This document shows, in pieces, positions 46,158-54,926 of a stretch of DNA of 64,000 nt. Origin of the DNA: Dokdonella immobilis (GTDB lineage Bacteria > Pseudomonadota > Gammaproteobacteria > Xanthomonadales > Rhodanobacteraceae); contig NZ_FOVF01000006.1 of the NCBI RefSeq assembly GCF_900115085.1, positions 124,001-188,000 on the forward strand. The letters are read 5' to 3'. Under the pieces are notes generated by a model, which saw nothing but the letters and a program-made list of their open reading frames with translations, had not been told where the DNA came from and made no database searches. Within the stretch, counting starts at the first letter, position 1. Every line of letters begins with the position of its first letter. The position numbers and the translations under genes were made by a program.

Positions 46158-46256
46158 GCTTGATCTCCATCGGATTGAAATCGGCGTTGCCAGCGCGGGC
46201 TGCGCAGCTGGCTACGGTCCCGAAGGATGCGCAGATATCGATGACATGGAGCCGAC

Positions 46257-46276
46257 AGTCGAATGACCATTCGACT
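46257..46276. promoter_or_regulatory. 20-base palindrome between receptor and beta-helix genes
   Basis: AGTCGAAT-GACC-ATTCGACT is a perfect eight-base inverted repeat with a four-base centre, in the 145 bases between the receptor stop and the beta-helix ATG. No T-run follows on the minus strand. It may be an operator, or an RNA hairpin that lowers or separates expression of the two genes. Confidence 0.4.
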
Positions 46277-46302
46277 ACAGGACGTGGACTTCGGTGACGG
46301 AA

Positions 46303-48930
46303 CTATTTCAACGGCCGCCATTCCAGCGATACGAGCGCTTCACGCCCACGCGAATACACGCGCGTGTCGAGCCCGCCCTGGGTGAAGCGGACGTCCGGGT
46401 CGAGCAGGTTGCGCAGGCGCAGGGTCACCCGCCAGTCCTCGCCGAAGCGATGACGCCATAGGAAATCGAGGCTGTCGTAGGACTCCTCGTAGACGTCGGG
46501 CTGGCCCTGCACGCCGACTTCGGAGATGCGCCGACCGAAGCGATTGAGCAGCAGGTTGGCCTCATCGAACTCGCCGCTGAAGCCGAGCTGCAGGTTGACG
46601 ACATAGGGCGACTGGCCCTGCATCGGTCGCGACTGGTTGGTCTGGAATCCGGAAGTCGCCGGGTCGAGTTCGATCGAGGACTTGATGCGCGCGTAGTTGA
46701 AGCCGACGTGCCAGGCACTCAGGTCGACGCCGTGCAGCCAGCGTTCGCTGATGAAGCCGAGGCCCTTCTGCGCATCGATCTCGATGCCGCGGTTGTCCGC
46801 GCTGGCCGCGTTGGCCAGCTTGAGCAGCACGGTCGAGCCCGGCAGGCGGAGCTTCTCGATCGGATTCTCGAACTTCTTCTGGAACAGCGCCACCGACACG
46901 CTGTCGGCGCCCCCGAAGTAGTACTCCCAGCGCAGGTCCAGATTGCGCAGGCGCGTGGTCTTCAGATCGGGATCGCCGATCGTGTCGATGTCGAGCTCGG
47001 GATCGGTGAACGGTGCCGGCGAGAGTTCGCGAAAGTCGGGGCGTGACAAGGTCCGGCTGTAGCCGGCGCGCAACTGGGCGTTGTCGCTGTAGGCCCAGGT
47101 GATGCCGGCGGCGGGTAGCCAGGTGCTGGCCTTGTCGCTTGATACGATCGGGTCGAAATTCGAGTTGCCGATGTCGAAGGTGGTGACCGACTGGTCGTTC
47201 TTCTCACGGCGCGCACCGGCGATGAAGCGCCAGGCGCCAAGATTCAGGTCGGCATTGAAGAACGCGCTGGTGATGGTCTGCTCGGCGATGTAGTTGTCGG
47301 TCGGCCGGGTGACCTCCCGCAGGACGAACCCGTCAGGGCTGATGTTGGCATCGTCGAGAATTGCGTCGATCGGCTGCGAGAAGAAGCCGGGCTCGGCGTT
47401 CAGCGGGGAGCCCGAAGTGAGCTGGTAGGCAAAGGACCGGATCGATGAATCGCGATCGCGCGTCGTGCGGCCGGCGCCGGCCATCAGCGAGAGCGAGGAG
47501 CCGTCGTCGAAGAAGAACGGAAGCGTGGCCTTGAAGCCGTAGTCATCCTGGTTGTCCGCAAGATCGCCATAGACCGTGGCGTTGGCATCGGAACGCCGCG
47601 AATATTCGAGCAGATCGCCGGAGTAGTCGTAGCGATAGCTGCGCCGGTTCGGTTCGTCGCGGGTCGCCTTGGCGCGCGTGTATTGCCAGTCGAACTCGAG
47701 ATCGTGCAGCGCAGGAAACAGATGCTTGCCGGTCAGCTGCTGCGCGGCGAGCTGGTTTTCGACCCATTTCAGTTCGTAGTAGCGCGAATCGACGCTGTCG
47801 ACGATGCCGTCGCTGGTGCGCGTGCGATCGTCGGTCTGGCGCAGCTGCATCACGGTCAGGCCGAGTCGGTGGTACTTGCCGATGTCGAGCCCCACGCCGA
47901 CGAAGGCGCTCGCGTCGATCGCCCGCTCGGTGCTGTCGACGGCGAGCGAGCCGACCGGGGTCAGTCCGGCGTCGCTGCTGTTGTAGATGTTGCGGACCTC
48001 GTCACGGGTATCCCATTGCTGGCTGTAGCGGACGGCGCCGATGACACCGAGACGGATGTCGTCATTGAGCTGATAGCCGTTGCCAAGGCCCAGCGAAAAG
48101 CCCGTGTCGGGCCCGATTCTCTCCTGCTTGATGCCGAATCCCGAACGGGCGAGATCACGACCATAGGTCTGCAGCTCGGCCGGGGTCGCCCCGTCCGGAT
48201 TGTTGATCGATTGCGGCCTGAGGTAGCTGCCATTGGCGATCGCTGCAGCCAGCGACCCCGGAAGATCGCGGGCACCGTCGTCGTAGCCGGTCCAGTCGCG
48301 ACCGCCGCCGTCGTAGCGCAGGCCATCCTCGAAGGCGGTGCCGTCGTTGTAGCCGAGCGTGCCCTGGACGCGGAAGAATGGCCCGCGCGGAACTTCGCGC
48401 GTGCGCAACTGCACCGTACCGCCGCCGAATTCGCCCGGCATGTCCGGTGAATAGGATTTCTGCACGACGATGCCGTCGAGCAGCTCGTTCGGGAACAGGT
48501 CGAGCGGCACGACGCGGCGGGTGAAGTCCGGGCTCGGAATCTGCGCGCCGTTGAGCAGGACGCTCGAATAGCGCTCGCCGAGTCCGCGCACATAGATGTA
48601 GCGACCATTGATCAGGCTCAGGCCCGGCACGCGCTTGAGCGTGGTCGCCGCATCGGAGTCGCCGGTGCGCGAGATCTGTTCGGAACTGAGCGCCTCGGTG
48701 ACCACGGGGGCGAGCCGTTTCTCGTCGAGATACAGGGTTTCGTTACCGCTTTCGGCCCGGCCCTTCACCTCGACGCCCTTCAGGTGCACCGTGTCGGCGG
48801 CATCGGGGCCGGGAGTCTGCGGGCCATCCGGGACCTCTACCGGAGTTTGTGCCTGGGCATGGGCCAGATGGAGGAAGATGGCGGCGGCGAGAAGGCGACG
48901 CGCCGGTCGATGGTTGCTGATCTGCTTCAT
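46303..48930 (-). CDS. TonB-dependent outer-membrane receptor
   Basis: I start at MKQISNHRPARRLL (48930), giving 875 residues with a signal peptide (cleavage near AHAQA). A TonB-box-like stretch DTVHLKGVEV is followed by the plug domain (about 70-190: TTLKRVPGLSLINGRYIYVR, GLGERYSSVLLNGAQIPSPD, GEFGGGTVQLRTREVP) and a 22-strand-type barrel ending VSLEWRPLK. There is no N-terminal signalling (STN) domain. The ligand is unknown; the neighbouring secreted beta-helix protein rather than a siderophore system suggests a carbohydrate or other organic ligand, which is inference only. Confidence 0.9.
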   Translation of the reverse strand: MKQISNHRPARRLLAAAIFLHLAHAQAQTPVEVPDGPQTPGPDAADTVHLKGVEVKGRAESGNETLYLDEKRLAPVVTEALSSEQISRTGDSDAATTLKRVPGLSLINGRYIYVRGLGERYSSVLLNGAQIPSPDFTRRVVPLDLFPNELLDGIVVQKSYSPDMPGEFGGGTVQLRTREVPRGPFFRVQGTLGYNDGTAFEDGLRYDGGGRDWTGYDDGARDLPGSLAAAIANGSYLRPQSINNPDGATPAELQTYGRDLARSGFGIKQERIGPDTGFSLGLGNGYQLNDDIRLGVIGAVRYSQQWDTRDEVRNIYNSSDAGLTPVGSLAVDSTERAIDASAFVGVGLDIGKYHRLGLTVMQLRQTDDRTRTSDGIVDSVDSRYYELKWVENQLAAQQLTGKHLFPALHDLEFDWQYTRAKATRDEPNRRSYRYDYSGDLLEYSRRSDANATVYGDLADNQDDYGFKATLPFFFDDGSSLSLMAGAGRTTRDRDSSIRSFAYQLTSGSPLNAEPGFFSQPIDAILDDANISPDGFVLREVTRPTDNYIAEQTITSAFFNADLNLGAWRFIAGARREKNDQSVTTFDIGNSNFDPIVSSDKASTWLPAAGITWAYSDNAQLRAGYSRTLSRPDFRELSPAPFTDPELDIDTIGDPDLKTTRLRNLDLRWEYYFGGADSVSVALFQKKFENPIEKLRLPGSTVLLKLANAASADNRGIEIDAQKGLGFISERWLHGVDLSAWHVGFNYARIKSSIELDPATSGFQTNQSRPMQGQSPYVVNLQLGFSGEFDEANLLLNRFGRRISEVGVQGQPDVYEESYDSLDFLWRHRFGEDWRVTLRLRNLLDPDVRFTQGGLDTRVYSRGREALVSLEWRPLK

Positions 48931-48985
48931 TTCGGTTTCCGCTCGGTGACGCGGCCAGAGCACTGCCATGGCCAAAGCGGGAAAC

Positions 48986-49016
48986 CGTAACCGGGAGATG
49001 TTGCGGGAGGGTTACG
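48986..49016. promoter_or_regulatory. Inverted repeat upstream of the TonB-dependent receptor gene
   Basis: CGTAACC (48986-48992) and GGTTACG (49010-49016) form seven-base arms with 17 bases between them, i.e. about two helical turns from centre to centre. They lie 56 bases before the receptor ATG, where a regulator dimer or tetramer would be expected to bind. Long spacing makes an RNA hairpin less likely than a protein site. Confidence 0.35.
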
Positions 49017-49204
49017 CAAGGACCACGGGGCGGACCATCGGCACGGACCGTGGCGACGAGATGCCTGTCAGTGCGCATCGCAACGACTGCGCCGAGGCCG
49101 CGAACGACAAGTGCGGCGAAACCCCTCCCCTCGGGCATCGATAGCCATCCGGACGTGCGCTCCGCGCGACACGCGCGGCAGGCGCGGAACGCTGCCTGGA
49201 CCGA

Positions 49205-49606
49205 CTATTTTTGCAGCGCGTCGATTGGAAACTCTGCTACGTCCGGCACGAATTCCGGCTTGACCCGATTCGGCAGCTTCGCCGACGAGCGATCGTTGGC
49301 GACCGTTGCCGCGCGTTGCACGGCCTTGTGCGTGGCCTTCCAGACCTGCGCCGGATCGTAGTGCGCCGACATGCCCATCCAGCGCGGGTCGCCGGTCTGC
49401 GCCGATCTCGGCAACTCGCGCGTGCCTACCCGTGCGCCGGTGAACAGGGGCACCCAGAGGCCGCCACTGGCGTCACTGTTGATGCAGAGAAAATAGTGCT
49501 GGGCGTAGACGGCGTCGTCTTCGGCGCAACTGCAGGTAGCCGCTTGCTTGCGCAGTTCGTCGGGATCCATGCGCAGGACGAGACCGGGAGCGTGAACGTG
49601 TGCCAT
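49205..49606 (-). CDS. Hypothetical protein (133 residues)
   Basis: I do not recognise this protein. It is soluble, has no signal peptide, and contains a Cys-rich stretch (ATCSCAEDDAVYAQHYFLCI) and a basic, helical second half (QVWKATHKAVQRAATVANDR). Most third codon positions are G or C, as in real genes here. It lies 275 bases before the receptor gene and on the same strand. The ORF on the opposite strand over the same bases looks like a shadow. Confidence 0.6.
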   Translation of the reverse strand: MAHVHAPGLVLRMDPDELRKQAATCSCAEDDAVYAQHYFLCINSDASGGLWVPLFTGARVGTRELPRSAQTGDPRWMGMSAHYDPAQVWKATHKAVQRAATVANDRSSAKLPNRVKPEFVPDVAEFPIDALQK

Positions 49607-49683
49607 GGCGGTGGACCGTTTTGAGTTGACCGCTCACGATGACGTATTGGGCCGACAACTGCAACGAGCGCGCCGGGTTTCGC

Positions 49684-49722
49684 GCGAGCCATCCTGCATT
49701 CCGTGCATGCAGGATGGCTCGC
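49684..49722 (-). terminator. Perfect 16-base stem hairpin abutting the FAD oxidoreductase stop
   Basis: GCGAGCCATCCTGCAT (49684-49699) is the exact reverse complement of 49707-49722, with a seven-base loop. The stem begins at the base after the oxidoreductase stop codon (49725-49723). No T-run follows on the minus strand, so it is not a standard intrinsic terminator, but such a stem should stop or process the transcript, or protect its 3' end. It may also be a member of an interspersed repeat family. Confidence 0.6.
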
Positions 49723-51324
49723 TCATTTCAGATCGGCGACGATCGCACGCGCGGCATTGTGTCCCGGCGCACCGGTCACGCCGCCTCCGGGATGGGTGCC
49801 TGCACCGCAGAGATAAAGTCCCGGCAGTGCGCCGCGATAGTTCGCCTGGCCGAGCATCGGACGCGCGCTGAACAGCTGGTTGAGGCTCAGCGCGCCGTGG
49901 AAGATGTCGCCACCGACCAGACCGAAGGTGCGCTCCAGGTCAAACGGGGTCAGTGCCTGGCGTCCGAGCACGGACGCCTTGAAGCCTGGCGCGTAAGCAT
50001 CCACGGTCGCGATCATGAGGTCGGCGACCGCGTCGCGATGATCGTCCCAGCTGCGCCCATCGGAGAGTTGCGGCGCGACCTGCTGGCAGAAAAGACTCGC
50101 CACGTGCCGGCCCGGCGGAGCAAGGCTGTCATCGAGCGTCGAGGGAATCAGCATCTCGACGATCGGCTCACGCGACCAGCCGGTGGCCAATGCATCGGTG
50201 TAGGCGCGATCCATGTAGGCCAGGCTTGGCGCCATGATGATGCCGGCGGTCAGGTGATCGCCCGGCCCCGGCAAGGCCGTGAAACTCGGCAGTTCGGCCA
50301 AGGCCACGTTCATGCGGAAGGTGCCGGAACCGCAGCGCCAGTTCGCCATGCGTTCGCGGGTCGGCTGCGGAACCACGTCGCGCGCCATCAGTCGCTCGTA
50401 CAGCAGCTTGGGATTGACGTTCGCGACGATCGCCCGCGCATGCAGCACGTCGCTGGTTTCACTGACCACGCCGACGGCGCGACCGTTTTCGACGATCACC
50501 TCGCGCACGCCGCAGCCGGTCCGGATCTCGACTCCGGCTGCCTCGGCAGCCTTGGCCATGGCCTGGGTGATCGCGCCCATGCCACCGATCGCATGGCCCC
50601 AGGCGCCCTTGACGCCGTTGACCTCGCCGAACACGTGGTGCAGCAGCACGTAGGCGCTGCCTGGCGTGTAGGGACTGGCGTAGTTGCCGACGATGCCGTC
50701 GAATCCGAATACGGCCTTGATCGGCTCGCTCTCGAACCAGCGGTCGAGGTATTCGGCCGCGGATATGCTGAGCAGGTCGAGCAGCTCCTGGCGAAGGCCT
50801 GGATCGAGCGAGTGCAGCCGCCGGCCGAGCCGACCGGCCCGCAACAGTTCGGGCAAGGCTTTCCACCAGCCACCGTCGCTGACGTTGGGCGGCGCTTCGA
50901 GGACCAGGGCGCGCAGTACGTCGGCAATCGCCTCGAGCCGCCTCTCGTACTCAGGCAGGCGTTCGGCATCCCGCTTCGAGAATTTGGCCACCTCGGCCTG
51001 GGTGAGGCCGGCACCGACGCGCAGCGAACGGCCGTCCGGCAACGGCAGGAAATTGCCGAGCCGGCGTTCGACGATGCGCAGGCCATGCGCGTGCAGGTCG
51101 AGATCCCGGATCACCTTCGGCTGCAGCAGGGAGACCGTGTACGACGCCACAGAATTGCGGAACCCCGGATGGAATTCCTCGGTCACCGCCGCGCCACCGA
51201 CCACATCGCGGCGTTCAAGCACGGTGACCTGCAGACCTGCCCGGGCCAGATAGGTGGCGCAGACCAGACCGTTGTGGCCGCCACCGATGATCAGCGCGTC
51301 GCGCCTGCCGCTCTCTCGATTCAT
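49723..51324 (-). CDS. Phytoene dehydrogenase-like FAD/NAD(P) oxidoreductase (PYROXD2-like)
   Basis: The 533-residue protein (ATG of MNRESGRRD at 51324) has the N-terminal FAD-binding DALIIGGGHNGLVCATYLAR and LERRDVVGGAAVTEE, a central GGMGAITQAMAKAAEAAGVE, and the C-terminal GLYLCGAGTHPGGGVTG. This is the amine-oxidase/CrtI fold, in the branch near human PYROXD2 rather than true carotenoid desaturases. No carotenoid genes are nearby. It follows the MFS gene by seven bases, so the two may serve uptake and oxidation of one compound. Confidence 0.87.
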   Translation of the reverse strand: MNRESGRRDALIIGGGHNGLVCATYLARAGLQVTVLERRDVVGGAAVTEEFHPGFRNSVASYTVSLLQPKVIRDLDLHAHGLRIVERRLGNFLPLPDGRSLRVGAGLTQAEVAKFSKRDAERLPEYERRLEAIADVLRALVLEAPPNVSDGGWWKALPELLRAGRLGRRLHSLDPGLRQELLDLLSISAAEYLDRWFESEPIKAVFGFDGIVGNYASPYTPGSAYVLLHHVFGEVNGVKGAWGHAIGGMGAITQAMAKAAEAAGVEIRTGCGVREVIVENGRAVGVVSETSDVLHARAIVANVNPKLLYERLMARDVVPQPTRERMANWRCGSGTFRMNVALAELPSFTALPGPGDHLTAGIIMAPSLAYMDRAYTDALATGWSREPIVEMLIPSTLDDSLAPPGRHVASLFCQQVAPQLSDGRSWDDHRDAVADLMIATVDAYAPGFKASVLGRQALTPFDLERTFGLVGGDIFHGALSLNQLFSARPMLGQANYRGALPGLYLCGAGTHPGGGVTGAPGHNAARAIVADLK

Positions 51325-51331
51325 CGCTGCA

Positions 51332-52639
51332 TCATGCCTGCGTGGGAGTTTCGGCCCGCTGCGCGGCAATGACGCCACGCCGGGCCCACAGCGCGGCGAC
51401 GATACCGCCGAGGCAGGCCGCGGCCACGTAGTAGACCGGCGCGTTCGGTTCGCCGGCGCGAATCCACAGGCTGACCACGAGCGGGGTCAGGCCGCCCGAT
51501 ATCGCATAGGCAACGTTGTAGGCGAAGGAAATGCCGGAAAAGCGGATGGCTGCCGGGAAGGCGCGCACCATCAGGCTCGGAATCGCGCCGGTGACGCCGA
51601 CGAACAGGCCGGTCAAGGTGTAGGCCAGGGTGAAGTGTTCCGGCGCAACCGCCAGCGTGCGGTACAGGCCCGCTGTCGCCAAGACCAGCCCGATCGCGCC
51701 GGCCACGAGCACGCGCTCGACGCCGAAGCGATCGACCGCGATGCCGAACAGCACGCAGCCGACGCAGAGGGCGAAGGTCGCCAGCGAACTCGCTTCGGCC
51801 GCGGTCGCTGGCGCGACCGCGAACAGGCTCTGCACGAGGGTCGGCGTCATCAGGATGACCACGACGATGCCGGCGGTCAGCATCCAGGTGATCAGCATCG
51901 AGCGGACCACGGCGCCGCCATGGCCCTGCAGGACGATTTTCAGCGGCAGGCCGCGGACCAGCTCGCGACGCCGGCGCAGTTCCTCGAAGACCGGGGTCTC
52001 CTCGAGATAGCGCCGCAGCCAGACTGCGAGCATGCCGAACAGGCCGCCGAGGATGAAAGGCAAGCGCCAGGCCCAGGCCAGCACCTCGTCGGGCGTCCAG
52101 CTCGTGTTGACCCAGGTCGCGACCAGCGAGCCGAGCAGGATGCCGAAGGTCAGGCCCGAGGTCAGCGTGCCGCAGGCAAAGCCCATGCGCGAGTCAGGCA
52201 CATGTTCGGAGACGAAGACCCAGGCACCGGGCACTTCGCCGCCGACCGCCGCCCCCTGCAGCACGCGCAACAACAACAGCAGGATCGGCGCGGCGATGCC
52301 GATGCTGGCATGCGTCGGCAGCAGGCCCATCAGCAGCGTCGGCACCGCCATCAGCAGCACGCTCAGCATGAACATGCGCTTGCGTCCGATGCGGTCGCCG
52401 AAGTGGGCCATGACGATGCCGCCGAGCGGGCGCGCCAGATAACCGGCGGCGAAGATGCCGAAGGTCTGCAACTGGCGCAGCCATTCGGGCATGTCGGGTG
52501 GAAAGAACAACTGCGCGATGACCGCCGTGAAGAACACGAAGATGATGAAGTCGTAGAACTCGAGTGCACCGCCAAGCGCGGCGAGCATGAGCGTGCGGAC
52601 GTCGCGGCTGCTCAGCGTGCTGTTCGGGATGTCGCGCAT
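51332..52639 (-). CDS. MFS transporter, metabolite:proton symporter (MHS) family
   Basis: Twelve-helix transporter of 435 residues from the ATG of MRDIPNSTLSSRD (52639). Typical features are LGGALEFYDFIIFVFFTAVI, RPLGGIVMAHFGDRIGRKRM between helices 2 and 3, and LRVLQGAAVGGEVPGAWVF. MHS members carry organic acids, betaines and similar solutes; substrate unknown. It reads first in a pair with the FAD oxidoreductase and is divergent from the YfeH-like gene across 163 bases. Confidence 0.87.
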   Translation of the reverse strand: MRDIPNSTLSSRDVRTLMLAALGGALEFYDFIIFVFFTAVIAQLFFPPDMPEWLRQLQTFGIFAAGYLARPLGGIVMAHFGDRIGRKRMFMLSVLLMAVPTLLMGLLPTHASIGIAAPILLLLLRVLQGAAVGGEVPGAWVFVSEHVPDSRMGFACGTLTSGLTFGILLGSLVATWVNTSWTPDEVLAWAWRLPFILGGLFGMLAVWLRRYLEETPVFEELRRRRELVRGLPLKIVLQGHGGAVVRSMLITWMLTAGIVVVILMTPTLVQSLFAVAPATAAEASSLATFALCVGCVLFGIAVDRFGVERVLVAGAIGLVLATAGLYRTLAVAPEHFTLAYTLTGLFVGVTGAIPSLMVRAFPAAIRFSGISFAYNVAYAISGGLTPLVVSLWIRAGEPNAPVYYVAAACLGGIVAALWARRGVIAAQRAETPTQA

Positions 52640-52802
52640 GGGCCGCCGTTCTGGGTTGCGGGAAGACAAACATATACCATCGGTCGCCGCATTCCCGCAT
52701 CTGTCTGCGGCGCTGCCTGAAATACGGCGTGCCGGTGGCATGGCTTCCGATCGCCTTCCTGCGTGGTCGGCGCTAGCCTTGGACCTGCATTTCAAGGAAA
52801 CA

Positions 52803-53804
52803 ATGAAGCGACTGGTTCCGACATTCGATCGTTATGCCCTGGCCCTGCTGGCGACCGTGGCACTGGCCGCAGCTTTGCCGTGCCGGGGCGCTTTCGCCGC
52901 CGCCTTCGAAACGCTTACCACGATCGCCATCGTTCTGCTTTTTTTCCTGCATGGTGCACGCCTTTCACGCGACGCGGTCATCGCCGGACTGGTCCATTGG
53001 CGCCTGCACCTGCTGGTCCTGGCCAGTACCTATCTGCTGTTTCCGCTGATCGGGGTCGGCATCGAGGCCCTCTTGCCCTCCGCGCTGCTGCCATCCGGCC
53101 TGGTCGTCGGCATCCTGTTCCTGTGCGCCCTGCCTTCGACCGTGCAGTCTTCGATCGCATTCACGGCAATCGCACGCGGCAACGTCGCTGCGGCGGTCTG
53201 CAGCGCCTCGCTGTCCAACCTGCTTGGCGTTTTCCTGGCCCCAATGCTGGTATCCCTGCTGTTGCACTCATCCGCTGCAGGCGTTTCAGGCTCCGGCTCG
53301 ATTGGCAAGATCGTGCTGGAGCTGTTCGTGCCATTCGTGGCCGGGCATCTGGCGCGGCCGTGGATCGGGCGCCGGGTCGAGCGCAGCCGCCGTTTGCTGG
53401 CGTATACGGACCGCGGCACGGTCCTGCTGGTCGTCTACGTCGCCTTCAGTGCCTCGATGGTGGAAGGCCTGTGGCACAACGTGCCATGGCCGACGCTCGG
53501 CGTCCTGTTCGCTCTGCTCGCCCTCATGCTCGCATTCATCCTGCTTGCCACGACCTGGCTCAGCCGTCGCTTCGGCTTCGGCCGCGAGGATGAAATCGCG
53601 ATCGTCTTCTGCGGCTCCAAGAAGAGCCTGGCCAGTGGCGTGCCGATCGCGAGGATCCTGTTCGCCGGCAGTCCGGCACTCGGCATGATCGTGTTGCCGG
53701 TACTCATCTACCACCAGTTGCAGCTGCTGGTCTGCGCGGTTCTGGCCCAGCACTATGCACGCAGGAGCGATCAGGCCGCGACGCTGAAGCAGGAAGCGGC
53801 TTGA
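52803..53804 (+). CDS. Bile acid:sodium symporter family protein, YfeH type
   Basis: Ten-helix membrane protein of 333 residues, related to the bile acid/sodium symporters and to fungal RCH1. Start at the ATG of MKRLVPTFDRYALALL with AAGGAA five bases before it. The family hallmarks are FFLHGARLSRDAV, FLCALPSTVQSSIAFTAIA and FCGSKKSLASGVPIARILF. The transported solute is not certain. It ends facing ctaB, with a G-rich repeat region between. Confidence 0.88.
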   Translation: MKRLVPTFDRYALALLATVALAAALPCRGAFAAAFETLTTIAIVLLFFLHGARLSRDAVIAGLVHWRLHLLVLASTYLLFPLIGVGIEALLPSALLPSGLVVGILFLCALPSTVQSSIAFTAIARGNVAAAVCSASLSNLLGVFLAPMLVSLLLHSSAAGVSGSGSIGKIVLELFVPFVAGHLARPWIGRRVERSRRLLAYTDRGTVLLVVYVAFSASMVEGLWHNVPWPTLGVLFALLALMLAFILLATTWLSRRFGFGREDEIAIVFCGSKKSLASGVPIARILFAGSPALGMIVLPVLIYHQLQLLVCAVLAQHYARRSDQAATLKQEAA

Positions 53805-53878
53805 GCCGCGAAGCCTTTGCTGACGTGCAGCACGCACAAAGGGGCATGTTGGCCCCACCTGCACGATTCGGGCGAATC

Positions 53879-53970
53879 CCCGATCCCGAATCCCGATTTT
53901 CAACGGCCGAACGGCGGGTCATCCCGCTTTCCGCTCCCCTACTCCCTATTCTCCACTCCCCATTCCCGAC
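53879..53970. repeat. G-rich heptamer repeat region between convergent genes
   Basis: On the minus strand the sequence is a run of GGAATGG/GGAGTGG-like heptamers (53933-53970) ending exactly at the ctaB stop, then GGGATTCGGGAT-type units (53879-53899). It lies between the YfeH-like gene and ctaB, which converge. GATTC-GGGC-GAATC just before it can form a hairpin. It may work as a shared transcription end. Confidence 0.7.
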
Positions 53971-54879
53971 TCAAACAGGCTTGAAAATCAGGCTGCCCGT
54001 GGCGGGAGGAGGCATTGGCATCAGGTAATGGTCGACCAGCAGGAAGGCGAACAGGGCCATCAGGTAGACGATCGAGTAATTGAACACCTTCATCGCGAAC
54101 AGCTCATCGGGTGGGTTGAGCAAACGGATCGCGTAGTAGAGGAAGCCTGCACCGAGAACGAGCGCGCCGCCGAGGTAGAACAGGCCGCTCATGCCGGTCA
54201 GGTAGGGCAGGATCGTCACGATCAGCAGCAGGATCGTATAGGCAAGCACGTGCCAGCGCGTGTAGGTGACGCCGTGGGTGACCGGCAGCATCGGCACCTG
54301 GGCGCGCGAATAGTCCTCGACGCGGAAGATCGCCAGGGCCCAGAAATGCGGCGGCGTCCAGACGAAGATGATCAGGAACAGCAGCAGCGCGTAGGGGTGC
54401 ACTTCACCGGTCACGGCCGCCCATCCCAGCAGCGGCGGCGCGGCGCCGGCAGCGCCGCCGATGACGATGTTCTGCGAGGTCGCGCGCTTGAGAAAAGCCG
54501 TGTAGATGATCGCGTAGCCGATCAGCGAGGCGAATGTCAGCGCAGCGGTCAGGGCATTGACGAGGCCGATCAGGATCGCCATCGACAGCCCGCCGAGGAT
54601 GATCGCGAAACTCAGCACCTGGATCGGGGTCAGCGAGCCGGTTGCCAGCGGTCGGTGCGAGGTGCGCGCCATCAGGCGGTCGATGCGCTGGTCGATCAGG
54701 TGGTTGATCGCCGCCGCCGAGGCCGCGGCCAGCCAGATGCCGATGAAACCGGCCACCGACTGGCGCAGCGGCGGCCAGCCCGGCACGGCCAGGAACATGC
54801 CGATGATCGCGGTGAACACGATCAACGCAACCACGCGCGGCTTGGTCAGCTCCAGGTACTGGTGTGCGATCGAGGACAT
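53971..54879 (-). CDS. ctaB: Protohaem IX farnesyltransferase (haem O synthase)
   Basis: UbiA-family membrane enzyme that adds the farnesyl chain to haem B on the way to haem A. The 302 residues (ATG of [16 protein letters not shown]) hold nine or so helices, the Asp-rich prenyl site [20 protein letters not shown] and the second motif [17 protein letters not shown]. It ends the oxidase assembly group, 47 bases after ctaA. Confidence 0.95.
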   Translation of the reverse strand: MSSIAHQYLELTKPRVVALIVFTAIIGMFLAVPGWPPLRQSVAGFIGIWLAAASAAAINHLIDQRIDRLMARTSHRPLATGSLTPIQVLSFAIILGGLSMAILIGLVNALTAALTFASLIGYAIIYTAFLKRATSQNIVIGGAAGAAPPLLGWAAVTGEVHPYALLLFLIIFVWTPPHFWALAIFRVEDYSRAQVPMLPVTHGVTYTRWHVLAYTILLLIVTILPYLTGMSGLFYLGGALVLGAGFLYYAIRLLNPPDELFAMKVFNYSIVYLMALFAFLLVDHYLMPMPPPATGSLIFKPV

Positions 54880-54926
54880 GCGCGATGGGCGTCTGGAAAA
54901 TTCGAATGGGCCGTCACGGTAGCGGT

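Noticed and set aside
49211-49624. Plus-strand ORF opposite the 133-residue hypothetical gene
   Set aside because: Codon third positions favour the minus-strand frame, and the plus-strand protein shows no fold-like pattern.
51254-52720. Plus-strand ORF of 488 residues opposite the MFS gene
   Set aside because: Composition is Gln/Arg/His/Asp-rich shadow protein with no hydrophobic core; the minus strand encodes a clear 12-helix transporter.
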